A stretch of DNA of 64,000 bases from Acanthacorydalis orientalis (Eukaryota > Arthropoda > Insecta > Megaloptera > Corydalidae): NCBI GenBank assembly GCA_034766995.1, contig CM068314.1, forward strand, positions 15,496,701-15,560,700, read 5' to 3'. This document shows, in pieces, positions 48,668 to 59,616 of the stretch. The notes beneath the pieces are model-generated. The model ran no database searches and was not told the DNA's origin. It saw nothing but the letters and a program-made list of their open reading frames with translations. Positions within the stretch are counted from its first letter, which is position 1; every line of letters begins with the position of its first letter. Both the position numbers and the translations under genes were made by a program.

Positions 48668-51600
48668 TAAAAAATTAGTATGCATAGAAGTGACATCGAA
48701 CTTTTTCCGAAGTTATAGGTACATATTATCAAAGAATCGAACTTTGATAGTTAGACGATGGTACTCATTTTGATTCAGAGAACGTACTTTCACTATTACA
48801 AACCACAGTTGTTCAGAATAGATATTGTAACTGAACAAACACAGATTGCAAAAAGGTATCTTACCCAAAAAGTGTTCACATCTGTTTTATATTGTCGAGT
48901 CGGCATAGTTTTACCAGAACAACGTTATTAGAGATAATACAATAATTTTTCAAATACAAATATTATTTAAAGTATGGAAACCACATTTTCAGTAGTCAGT
49001 AAACGTACACGCAGTTATCTTATTTGATTTTGAAAATTAAACTGTATTTCACTTATTATGGAATCGGAATTTTAATAATTTTTTTTTTATATTTAAAATC
49101 CTTTTCGTTGATTTTTTATATTTGTTTCAAGACCAATGCTAATGAGTGAAAACTTAAATAATAAGTTTCTACACTTATACACCATTGGTAGAGCAAATTG
49201 TAAGATCAAAACTGTCAATTTTATAATTTCTGTAATTGTAAAATATCCTTCATGATCGTACATTTTTTTTGTACTTTAAATTTTTTATTTCTTTATTTAT
49301 TTTGATGTTTTATTTATATTTTGTCAGTGTTTATTTATCTTACAAAACATATATTTTCAATATATATTTTAAAGGTGTAAACTTTTTTATTTACGTTTTT
49401 ACACTCTGATTAATTCCAAGTATTGGTTTTTGTTGTAACCTGTAAATAAATCAACTTGTTTGTACGAATTCCGATTTCAATCATTTTATTGAGACACATG
49501 CTACGCAGAAAGCAAACCAATTATATTACAAGAATGTAATATTATCGAATTTCAGACAATGGCTAAAATTTCAATCGACAAACACATTTCTTATCATAAA
49601 TACGATTTCACTGAAAGTGTCGATTCTGGTTATTTCATTCGAAGATTGATTTTATAATTTGATATGTTCTACTTCATATAAATGTCTGTGCAATAATGGA
49701 TAACTTGTATCAAATTTAAATTGACATGTTAATTTATTTTATTTGACACTATTGACATTGAATGTCACTGTGCGAGATATAAATAAACTTACTCTACATT
49801 TAAGTAAATTAATTGGTGAGAAATGTATTACAGTAATTCGTAACGACGTTACAGCTAATAAAAATAATTATTGACCGTACTTGAGAAATTAGAAAAAAAA
49901 ATGATTCCCATGAAAAATTATGCACAAGTTAATATTCTTTAATGCCATGACATTTTATTATTTTTAATTTATATGTTTATAATGCATCTTGCATTAAAAA
50001 TAGTATATCTTCGACTATATTTTAATTGCAGTCAAATCATTGAAGATTTGTAATTCAAAAATGACTGATAATTGTTTTTATTTAGTTAGTGTTTTAATAA
50101 AGTTATTTTTTTTCATTAAAAAATATTTAATGTTAATATTATATTGTAACCATAGTCAATAATCAGTTTGTTTGACACAAAAAAAATGTATCATTAAAGA
50201 ATTATTATTTATTTATTAATTAGTTTTTTAATTACTGGCATAAGGCATTTAAAACATATTTTTAAAATCAAAATGCATTGGAAATAATTATGACAAATAC
50301 AGATAAAATGAGTTCACCATTTGTAGTTTGTGGGATGAAAAAATAATTTGTGAAACTTCTCTAGGAATTTAATTCTTTTCTTCATTGTTGGTTACTTTCA
50401 TTTTTTAGAACAGTAAGAAGATAACTGTCACTTACGTATTCCCAAATACAAATTTGTCTTTGAGTATATCTATGTTACAATTATCTTAATTAAAGCCTGT
50501 GCTAATTAAAACCTGAACTGTTTGTATGTTGAATAAAGCGTTGCTTATGTTTATCCTTTTTGTAGGTATTTACGCAAGTTTTATTTAAATCTTACGTTTA
50601 TTTTTTATTTATTACATGCATCTTAAAAATAATGTATGATCGTTTCATTACGATTTATATAGAAAAAGATAGTTTCTAGTTAGAATTTACCTATCATAAA
50701 TGTAACGAGTAACGATTAAAACGACGAAATATAGTTATGCACGCTGTGCTCGTTATAACTAATATCCATTATATACACACGGGAAATTAATTGCCCAAGT
50801 GAATAAAATAAAGTATGAAATAAGAAGATATAAAATAAATAACAAAATAGCTGAATTTACTTTTTAAAATGTAAATGGTATCCAAAATTAACAGTTATTG
50901 TTTAACGAAAGGTGTATTAGTTTATTTTATCATACATTTTTTATTTGAAAATATTGTCATTTTAAAATGCGGCTTGAATTCTTTAAATGAATCAAGATAA
51001 GACTAAAATGTTTAATTTGGAATACGTTTTTAAATTTATTTCAATTAAAATATTAATAAACTATGCTATATTCATTATTTCTATATTTTTTTTATAAAAA
51101 TGACAAATTAAAAATTAAATTTGAAAATTAGAAACAAAAAAACTGTTGGAGAAATATTCGATCTTTCATAGGGGTGCTCGTGCAAGTATCTTCTTGAGTG
51201 AAAACCTATAAAATAAATTAGAGGAAAATTATTCTGAGAAACCCTTATTTATTATCAGAATTCTGTCACCGAATTTGCTGTCATAATCAGATATGTTATT
51301 ATTATTATTATTTAAAAAAGTACTTCTAAAAAACACTTGTTATTAATTGGCTTTGATTATTTTTATAGTAAATACTTATATTCAGTAGTGTTCTAAATAG
51401 TGATTTTTAGTTATTTATATCTAAAAACATTGTTCTGAAAATAGTTAATTGTATAAAATTAATAAATATAATTATATAAAATATACAATCAATTATGAAA
51501 ACAAATTTAAATTTATAAGTGAAGCAGTTGTATACATTCTGAATTGAAAATGTGAAAAATTTTAAATTATTTTATTAATAACGTTTTATAAGTGATGTAA

Positions 51601-53010
51601 TTTTCTATCGAATAAAAATATTTAAATGCTTTTCAACAAGGTCATATATTCTAAAATTAGTTTATTGAAGTACAACGTGTTTAAATGTAAAGCTATAGTT
51701 TACATGTTACATCCTTTGACATACACATATATCAACGTGAATTCTAAACTGTTATCGAAGGACGGAAATTTTGTACTCATTAATGAGATAACGTCATTCC
51801 TATCCATAGGTAATAATATCGACATTTCCTTCACATTATTGTATGGCAAGTAAACGAGCAAAGTTTCAATTCTCTCTAATCATCACTAGGATAGCAAGCA
51901 TTGTTTGAGAAAATTACATTGTTACAAGTTCACGTCGCCATGTAAAACCATTATATTTAAACTGTGCTCATTTTATCCATACAAATTTTATTCGCGATTA
52001 ACAGATTATTTACAAGATGTTCGATTTCTGAATGAAATCGAGAAAACTAGTTCTAACGAATTCACAACGTATTCAATTTCTCTATAGAAATCTTGGTTTT
52101 GTTATGAAGATATAAATAGATATTCAAATGTAGCGATTTGAGAATGTATTTTTGGATTGTGTATTTGTGTATAACCAGTCTTAACATTTTCTTTATTTTT
52201 ATTTTTTTGATTTTTCATCCGTATATTTTCATTGTACGTTCGTTTCATAAACATTAGAGATTTATTCACATACATTATTATCCATAAAATGTTACAAAAT
52301 ATTGTTTTTAAAATAATATAGAATTTTGTAAAGAATTTTCGTCTTAAATTCGCATTTTATGGCTGTACAGGTCTATATGAAATTTTTAGATTTAATATAT
52401 GTTAAATAAATTGTTTTATCATTCAAAAAGAGCCGTATTTGTTTTTAAATTAATAATGGTTTTCTAACTAATATCTGAAAAGTAATTGAGAACTTATTTT
52501 TAATTGCATATTGAAAATATGCATAAATATATTAATAACAAGTCTAAAATAGGTGATTTTTTTAAAAACGAATAATTGAATTCTATGAATTTTTAATGCA
52601 ATAAGTATAAACTTTTGTAAATATATAAAGAAGGGCGTGTAGAAATATTAATCAATAAGTAGTATTTTATTATTGGTCTTTTGTAAAAACACTAGTATAT
52701 TTATTTTTATAAATTTATTATCAAAAAAAATATAAGAAAAAAAATTTTTAAAAAATATAAGAATAATTATGTATAATTATATCACATCATAAATATTTAA
52801 AAATATATATACCAGAATAACCGTATATTTCCACGCGAGATGAAATATATTAGAAAGTATAATAAATCTGTCGTTAGTGTAATCTACTACGTCCTATTAA
52901 TTAAGAACTTATCAATTTAACGCTCTAACCGTCAAACTTGTAACGTTGGTCAGTAAAACCAATCAAGTATAGTTCAGCGAACAGAACTTTTTTTCTATTC
53001 ATTCAATCTA
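48666..53010. other. 4.3-kb AT-rich stretch without TA tracts or recognisable genes
   Basis: Contains an 8-bp inverted repeat TATCAAAG-AATCGAA-CTTTGATA at 48727-48749. Two ATG frames, 51626-51853 and 51905-52087, are 75 and 60 codons long and closely spaced, with somewhat more balanced codons than average but no domain I know. They could be remnants of one unit. Nothing else is seen. Confidence 0.5.
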
Positions 53011-53345
53011 TCTCTAGCTTAATAATCCGGAAAAAAGAGACTATTGGTCAAGTCTTAACTAAAAAAAAATATAGGAAACGGATACAGTGCAGAAGTTTCA
53101 ATGTTCTGTACCAGTGACATCAGTCTAGGGTATCGACCCCGTGACTTGTCGCAGCAGCAGCTGTTGTCGTAATGGTAGTGAATGCCACCCTTGTACGATC
53201 CAACCAACCCGCCTCTGTATATATATACGTATCTGCAAGCTTACGCCATCGTTCCTACCTGTGGAACACCTGCGAACTTTGCAGCATATATCCGGCTCGC
53301 TGCCAACTTTAACGATAATAACGGTTCCATATGTGCCAGCACTGC
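53011..53345. other. GC-elevated islet with splice-like acceptor; candidate exon
   Basis: A strong polypyrimidine tract ending in TCTCTAG (AG at 53016-53017) on the plus strand precedes GC-rising sequence that peaks at 53120-53340. That part contains GCAGCAGCAGCTG and an ATG at 53182 opening a 60-plus-codon frame (MPPLYDPTNPPLYIYTYLQA, continuing through PTCGTPANFAAYIRLAANFN). Two other frames are also open there: a plus frame from 53141 and a minus frame from about 53345 to 53130. An AG acceptor (ATATTGCAG) also exists on the minus strand near 53345. No protein family is recognised, so strand and coding status are open. Confidence 0.3.
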
Positions 53346-53424
53346 AATATTTTCAATTTACTTCATAGTAAATAGAAACACAATCATATTTAATGGATAT
53401 TTATACATTTCGATTCATTTTTGA

Positions 53425-53849
53425 TTATGTCTCGTTCATTGTACGATGTCGGTTTCGTTTGCTTTTCTTGTTTATATTAAATGAAATGTCGTTAAATTCC
53501 CTTTATGTAAAATCAATTCCGAATTGCATGTTTCTTGTTCATGTTATATGCATACGTGTTGTTACCATTTTTTCAATATTGTTTTAACTGAAAATAATTT
53601 CAAAGGTATTAATCAGACAAACTGTTTATTTTAAGTAAGTATTTTTAATTATGCCGATTAGTTTGTTAACAAAATTTATATCATCTATTCCCAAATTTTT
53701 CTATTTACGTTTAGGCCTGTTTTAATAAAAAAAAGTATAGAATTAAAAATAATAAAAAAGATGGAATTAACAATATAATCGCTATATTAGTTTTGGCTCC
53801 ATTAAAACAATAAAAATGGAAGCTAGCAGTGATACTAAAATCGGTTAAA
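53425..53849. other. AT-rich non-coding stretch
   Basis: Nothing recognised. Confidence 0.6.
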
Positions 53850-53925
53850 TTTTGTTTTTGATTGTTTGAATCGATTTTCGATTATTAGAATCATTGAGAC
53901 TGAAAGTATTTTTTTTTTAAAAAAA
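53850..53925 (-). repeat. Dispersed repeat family R1, minus-strand copy
   Basis: TTTTGATTGTTTGAATCGAT followed by TTTCGATTATTAGAATCATTGAGAC parallels 6093-6143. Together with the plus-strand copy about 150 bp to the right it repeats the inverted-pair arrangement seen at 6.0-6.5 kb. Confidence 0.4.
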
Positions 53926-54044
53926 CAAACATTTATATATTCTCAAGTTTCTCAAAAAACGTGAATATTTTTACTCTCTTAAAGGAAATCATAAGATGAC
54001 TCACAAATTAATTCTTCACTCCTTCATAAACCATAAACTTTTTT

Positions 54045-54175
54045 TCTGATCAAAAATGTTGTATGAATAATATTTCTTTAACAGTAATCAAAAGTATTAA
54101 TAATCACTTATTGAACATTTTTTTGAGAATATTTTTTATAATTTGCAGGAAGTGAATAATTTGATTTCTCATAGA
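54045..54175 (+). repeat. Dispersed repeat family R1, plus-strand copy
   Basis: AATCACTTATTGAACATTTTTTTGAGAATATTTTTTA matches the right end of the copy near 44430-44465 with few differences. Confidence 0.45.
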
Positions 54176-54750
54176 CAAGTCAAGAAACTGGACTTGTTAA
54201 CAAATTTAAATCTATTTTTTTTAAAGGGGGATAGTGCTTATATTTGAGCATGGATTTTTAAATTAGAAAATAATATTTATGACAATTCATGTTTGAAAAA
54301 AAAATATTCGTAAAAATCTTTTTATAAAAATAGCTATTAATTGATTTATTAATGAAAGAAAATGTGCATGCTGTACATTTTTTTCGTAAATCTTTATAGA
54401 AATGTATAAATACAATTCTCTAAAAGATAAAAAATATTCCAATTTTATTGAAAATACTTCTTTTTATTCATTTCATCTCTTACATAGACATACAATATAT
54501 TTTTTACGACCTTTGTATATTCTGATTTGTTCTTATATAATATTTTATATTTTCTAAAGATAATTAATAATGGATCATACAATTTTAATCGTTCTTAATT
54601 GTTCTTATATATTAATTATTTTTTTTATATATTAAATACAACACGATTATGAACGTTAATGCGTGCGTATATTTTTTTAACATAATTATCAACGAATTAA
54701 TGTGAAATAAATTAGTTTTTGTTAGATTTCAACGTTTTGTTAAAACATGT
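54176..54750. other. AT-rich non-coding stretch
   Basis: Nothing recognised. Confidence 0.6.
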
Positions 54751-54981
54751 TTAAACTGACTGGAAATTTACGAGTTTTTTTACCGTTCTTACTGTATTTA
54801 ACAATCTATTATTATCAACGAAAACCTTTTCGTTCCTAAAAATAAAATCCCCTTTTCTTGTGGTGATGTTTGACATGAATGCATTTTGTAGATTGTTGTA
54901 GATGGGCTCCGTACGTGATAAATGTTCGGTCTGGTGACACCTAATTGAAATGTGCGTACGTGCACCGGAAGTTGATGGCAT
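54751..54981 (-). other. Reverse-strand ORF, protein-like, possibly a decayed exon
   Basis: A 76-codon ATG-initiated frame with GC-richer codons at its start, including LQNAFMSNITTRKGDFIF. The LQ...(S/T)RGDFIF arrangement is reminiscent of uracil phosphoribosyltransferase and uridine kinase-like proteins (LQTIIRDK..SRGDFMF-type), but the residues after FIF do not continue the family and there is an extra Lys. An overlapping frame in another phase is equally long. Treat it as an unconfirmed fragment. A retro-pseudogene piece or chance are alternatives. Confidence 0.2.
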
Positions 54982-55001
54982 CGACGTGTTATACTTTTCA
55001 C

Positions 55002-55718
55002 TTAAATTTTTTAATATCCATTTATTTTTATTTTGTTATTAGAGTTTTTATCATAATTAGTTTTTTGTAAGTATTCTTTTCAATTTTTCAACCCTCAATT
55101 TTAATCCCCATCATAAATAAAACACTACACCCATTATTATTCTAAAACACATCGAGTATATAGCGAAATATGAAATTTAATGTATGAATAAATAGAGCAA
55201 TTACAAGACATTTATGATTTTAGTGGTACTGTATATAGTGACATTTTCAATATTCTGGTCACGCACACCTGTTGAGAGTTCTTATCAAAGAGATATTGAT
55301 AATTCGTAACAGTAATTTTAATTTTCGATTACTTGTCCATTCACGTTAAATGTTCTATAGTTGTAAAAAAAAATCTGTTCTGTCTGATGACCTCAATACG
55401 GATTTTAATGAAATTCATTCAATGAACTTTCATTCACAACAACGTACACAAACAATGCCGTTTCATAAATTTTTTTTCTAAATACCAAATCATTTACTAT
55501 TACAAAAATAATTAGTATCCTGTATGAAATTATCAAAAAAAAACATTTAATTAGCTTCGTTTAATTATAAATTGAAATTTTGTACGTTTTAAGACACGGT
55601 TAAATGGAAAATCGCTTTCTTAATAATTTCATTTATAAGATAAAACTCGAATCACTGCGAAATTACAAAGTCTGTTAACTATTTTCAAACTGTTTCTCTT
55701 ATTTATTCACGGTTTGTA

Positions 55719-55721
<3 letters not shown>
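55002..55721. other. AT-rich non-coding stretch
   Basis: Nothing recognised. Confidence 0.6.

Positions 55722-55777
<56 letters not shown>
55722..55777. repeat. (TA)n microsatellite, about 56 bp
   Basis: Uninterrupted TA run. Confidence 0.98.
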
Positions 55778-55781
<4 letters not shown>

Positions 55782-56727
55782 CATATAGATAGTTAATTTC
55801 ATTAAATGTGACTCATCAATTATTGATAATTAAACCAATTTCAATTATAAGTGCTTTTATAATTTATTACGGTTACCGTAACAATTTTAATTTTGCTTTA
55901 AATGTTCTAATTGAATGTATAAATTAATTACGAAATCATTGTACGTACTATTGTCTCAGATGCTATTAATAAAATAGAAAATCTTAAATAAATTCAACAA
56001 TAGTTATCAATATTAATACTGTAAATGTTTATTTTTGTATAAGGTTCTATTTTAAGAACAGTAAATATTACGAACATTTTGTCGAAATTTTTATTATTAT
56101 AATTGTTTATTTCTATGTACTAAAGTTAACAAGATAAAATAAAGGTAGTTTTGCAACGTAATTAGTGTAATGTTTATACATACTTGTTTATTTTTTTAAA
56201 TACCTGCGTATAGTGTTTTTTTGTGTGCATAAATAATATGAACTAGATCAGTATATTTATAATTGAAAATAGTAGATTTTTTATATGTCATATCTTTTAA
56301 TGGCAAATTTGTAATCTGTTCATGAAATCTAATCAAAGAAAAAAAATATTAAATACTCTTAATACAGAAATGAATATTTATCCGAAGTAGTAATCTTAAT
56401 ATTAATCAAATTGATGTAATAATTTCATTAATATTAAATTAAGGAGTATATTAATTGCTAATTTTTAATTGACAGTTGTATGTATATTATTTATTTACAA
56501 TTTATTAATATCATTCCAGATATTTAATATCAAGCAATATCGATGTAATTAAAAATTAATTACAAAGTAAGAGATAGTGTCATTGGAGGATAATCAATCT
56601 TAACCCCTCATTTATTATTTAGAATATTTAAATATTAATATCTAGTTATTATTTTATTCAGAGTAGAATATTAGTTTATTGATATTTTAATAAGACAGTC
56701 ATGAATAGAAATAAACAATTAACTATT

Positions 56728-56730
<3 letters not shown>
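55778..56730. other. AT-rich non-coding stretch
   Basis: Nothing recognised. Confidence 0.6.

Positions 56731-56814
<84 letters not shown>
56731..56814. repeat. (TA)n microsatellite, about 84 bp
   Basis: One interruption (TTTA) at 56761-56764. Overlapping ORFs on both strands are repeat artefacts. Confidence 0.98.
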
Positions 56815-56817
<3 letters not shown>

Positions 56818-57170
56818 TGTCTATGGAGAGAAAAAGAGAAAGATTTTAAGCTTAAGGAATATTTTACAAAGAAAATTAATAAAAAATAATTTTGTTCTCT
56901 ATTAGAAACTCTGCCAATAGCAGTTTTATTTTTCCTGTTAAGCAAAAGTATTTATTATTATTGTTGTTATTGGTCAGATAGATTTATGTAATATAAAATG
57001 AATTTAATTTATTATAATTTAGTTCACTGGCAATTCATTTTAAGTTTTATATTATTCTTAATCATTATTAGATGAAAATATTTGCTTTTGTGTTTTTAAG
57101 CAAATAAAAAAATGTAGTATTCTTGCATATACAAATACTATAAACTTAAACGCAGATTTAGAGAATCAAT
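56815..57170. other. AT-rich non-coding stretch
   Basis: Nothing recognised. Confidence 0.55.
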
Positions 57171-57195
57171 CGATCAGTCATTTATTGACTGATCG
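57171..57195. promoter_or_regulatory. Perfect 10-bp hairpin upstream of promoter
   Basis: CGATCAGTCA-TTTAT-TGACTGATCG is a perfect inverted repeat with a 5-nt loop, about 210 bp upstream of the predicted start site. It could be a dimer binding site. Function is not known. Confidence 0.4.
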
Positions 57196-57374
57196 CGTGT
57201 TCGTAAAAAAAGATTTAATTGGTAATGTTATATATTTTCCAATAACTGAATTCGACTTTTGCTGTGTACAAATTGTTTAATTCCGGTAGTGAGACGTCAA
57301 CACATTTACGTCATGCCATGTCCACAATGAATTAGATTCGACTGAATTGAAAAAAGCTCTCCAGTCATATGTGG

Positions 57375-57440
57375 TATATATCGAGACGCGTGTACACGCC
57401 GTCAGTCTACACGGTTAGCTTTGTGCGTGACGACCAATGC
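57375..57440 (+). promoter_or_regulatory. TATA + initiator core promoter, predicted start at 57404
   Basis: TATATAT begins at 57375, and a perfect arthropod initiator TCAGTC (consensus TCAGTY) lies at 57402-57407. The initiator A is at 57404, 29 bp from the first T of the TATA box, the expected spacing. At +28 CGACC matches four of five positions of the DPE consensus RGWYV, failing at the first. The surrounding 57280-57620 is CpG-enriched relative to the flanks, with GACGCG, CACGCCG and CGTCGTG. No complete downstream coding exon is visible, so the transcript probably starts with an untranslated exon. Confidence 0.5.
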
Positions 57441-57620
57441 GTCACTCTTCTGTGCGTGATTTGATTTCGAAATATTCTTAAAGTTGTCGCTGTATAGTAT
57501 TGCAATATCAGCTAGCCCCTATCGTCGTGTGAAAACATCCAATAAAGTGTAGAAGTTGTCATCAATGTCGTGTCACACTTACCACTCGAGCTTTTGATTG
57601 TGCCAATACTTCTTCTTACC
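57404..57620 (+). other. Predicted untranslated first exon or leader region
   Basis: Sequence downstream of the predicted start keeps raised GC for about 200 bp. Two tiny upstream ORFs occur: an ATG at about 57437 giving MRHSSVRDLISKYS and a stop, and an ATG at about 57565 with about ten codons. No consensus donor (GTAAGT/GTGAGT) is obvious on the plus strand. On the minus strand GTGGTAAGTGTG near 57575-57590 is a strong donor-like sequence, so an antisense exon ending there cannot be excluded. Confidence 0.3.
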
Positions 57621-57789
57621 GAATATCCCGTTTTGGTATTTTCGTTTTATTGGATCCTTTTTCCTTTAATAAAAGTTCCTGTACGGCTTTAAGGATTTGG
57701 TTACTGAAATATAATGACCAGTTGTGCGCTATTTACTTGAATAGTTCACTCGAGTCTTTTTAACATACGGAAAAACGTTTATACGTTTG

Positions 57790-57823
<34 letters not shown>

Positions 57824-58422
57824 TATATAGACTTTTTATTTATAAATTATCGTAAATGTATACTTTATCTTTTTATAAGAATGCATACTTTATCTTTTGA
57901 AGATTTTGTCAATAAGTAATTTAAATATGTATAAAAAAATAAATATGAATGAAAATTTCATTTTTTCATTTTTTTATGATTGAAAAAATATATATATATA
58001 TATATATTAAAGAATTAATTTTCATAATATTGTTTTAATTTGAAAAATTAAAAAATACCAAAAAAAATAAATTTACTTTCTTTCAGTATTAGTTGTATTG
58101 AAATATCGTATTTGCCTTCTGAATCAATATTAAATATTCGAATTGAAGATAATTATTTTAAAAATCAACTATTTTCTCATGAAAATAAACTTATTATATG
58201 TATATATGTATATATATACACGTACATAATTTTAGAAAACATTTTTTTTCATTTTATCAATGAAAAAAAATTCACTGCGACAATTTTTTGTTAGTTATTT
58301 GTATAATTTTATAGTTAAACACAAAAGACTTACGTAGTTCAAACCTCCTTTTTCTTTAATATTTTTTCACAGCAGGATAGAAAATGCGCAACCGATGTCC
58401 TTATATTTATATCTATACATGA

Positions 58423-58423
<1 letters not shown>
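57621..58423. other. AT-rich stretch with short compound repeats
   Basis: A compound (TA)n(GA)n repeat lies at 57790-57823 and a short TA tract at 57987-58007. No gene seen. Confidence 0.55.
57790..57823. repeat. Compound (TA)n(GA)n microsatellite
   Basis: A short TA run directly followed by about 20 bp of GA. Confidence 0.96.

Positions 58424-58467
<44 letters not shown>
58424..58467. repeat. (TA)n microsatellite, about 44 bp
   Basis: Uninterrupted TA run. Confidence 0.97.
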
Positions 58468-58471
<4 letters not shown>

Positions 58472-58725
58472 GTGTATGTGGTTATATGCGGTTGATGGAA
58501 TCGAGTAATAAAAAACCGGCAAAATACAAAAATATCTATGAGGCAAGAAATGTGAAAATCATAAAAAAAAATAGTGAAAGCTATGTTATGTCGTGAAAAT
58601 TTTGAAACGAAAAGTGAGAAATACAATACCCGCTGTTTCCTATATATTTTACGTATTATATAATATTAATAGGTTTTACAAGTTTCGATTTCTTTTAATA
58701 TTCTTATTCAGAAAATGCTCATCTG

Positions 58726-58726
<1 letters not shown>

Positions 58727-58793
<67 letters not shown>
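58727..58793. repeat. (TA)n microsatellite, about 67 bp
   Basis: Uninterrupted TA run. It is read into by the reverse frame described next. Confidence 0.98.
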
Positions 58794-58798
<5 letters not shown>

Positions 58799-58859
58799 TT
58801 GTATCAGTGTAGTTAATATTCTGCCAAAAAAGTTCTTTTGTATGAATTACATTTTGAAT

Positions 58860-58994
58860 TCGAACAATTGATTTATACGCATACACAACCTCGGCAGCTA
58901 TAAATTTTTCAACATTAAAAAATAACGGTTCTGTGTCATCTCCGAAAGTTTGTTTGACAGCATGAACTGAAAACATAGAATTCCTGTTTTCCAT
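58860..58994 (-). other. Protein-like reverse-strand frame, unrecognised
   Basis: The minus-strand ATG at 58994 opens a frame containing HAVKQTFGDDTEPLFFNVEK followed by FIAAEVVYAYKSI. This is more complex than typical translations here, and the patch is GC-richer than its flanks. An acceptor-like TCTATGTTTTCAG lies just upstream of the HAVKQ segment, so a short internal exon is possible, but no good donor follows. The frame then degenerates into the TA tract. Family unknown; may be transposon debris. Confidence 0.25.
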
Positions 58995-59307
58995 TCAATT
59001 CCATATATATGTTTTTTTGCTCTTATAAATAAATATAAAGAGAGAGCATATAATATAAAATTATTTAAAGAATTCCAGATGTCGGACCTTAATATGTAAT
59101 ATAAATCTGTTGTAGAAAATGACAACTAGTCCGTACCTTTGAAACATATTTCATTACATACCTTGAAAGGTATTTTGATGAAAGTACACACTATGTTTGC
59201 CTGTTAATAAATTGTAATGTTGAATAGTGTGTTGTACGTTTAGGATAATTGAAAAGGAAACATTAACATTTATATTCATTATGATAATTTTATTAAATTA
59301 TGTTGAT

Positions 59308-59309
<2 letters not shown>
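58995..59309. other. AT-rich non-coding stretch
   Basis: Nothing recognised. Confidence 0.55.

Positions 59310-59374
<65 letters not shown>
59310..59374. repeat. (TA)n microsatellite, about 65 bp
   Basis: Uninterrupted TA run. Confidence 0.98.
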
Positions 59375-59379
<5 letters not shown>

Positions 59380-59539
59380 TTGATTACAACTTTCAAGTGA
59401 TTTGTTTAGTTATAATTATAAATTCTCTTTTTTTGTTAAAAATTATTCAAGTTTCCATCTGTTTTTCTATTGTAAAACACAGCTTGCCTTTAATAATCAT
59501 TCATATATACGTAGGAGAGTGTTTATTATTGTAAAACAC

Positions 59540-59542
<3 letters not shown>

Positions 59543-59613
<71 letters not shown>
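59543..59613. repeat. (TA)n microsatellite, about 71 bp
   Basis: Uninterrupted TA run. Confidence 0.98.

Positions 59614-59616
<3 letters not shown>

Noticed and set aside
48727..48749. tRNA-like or stem-loop RNA around the ATCAAAG/CTTTGAT inverted repeat
   Set aside because: No cloverleaf, A-box or B-box (GGTTCGANTCC) found here or elsewhere in the window, so no tRNA gene is called.
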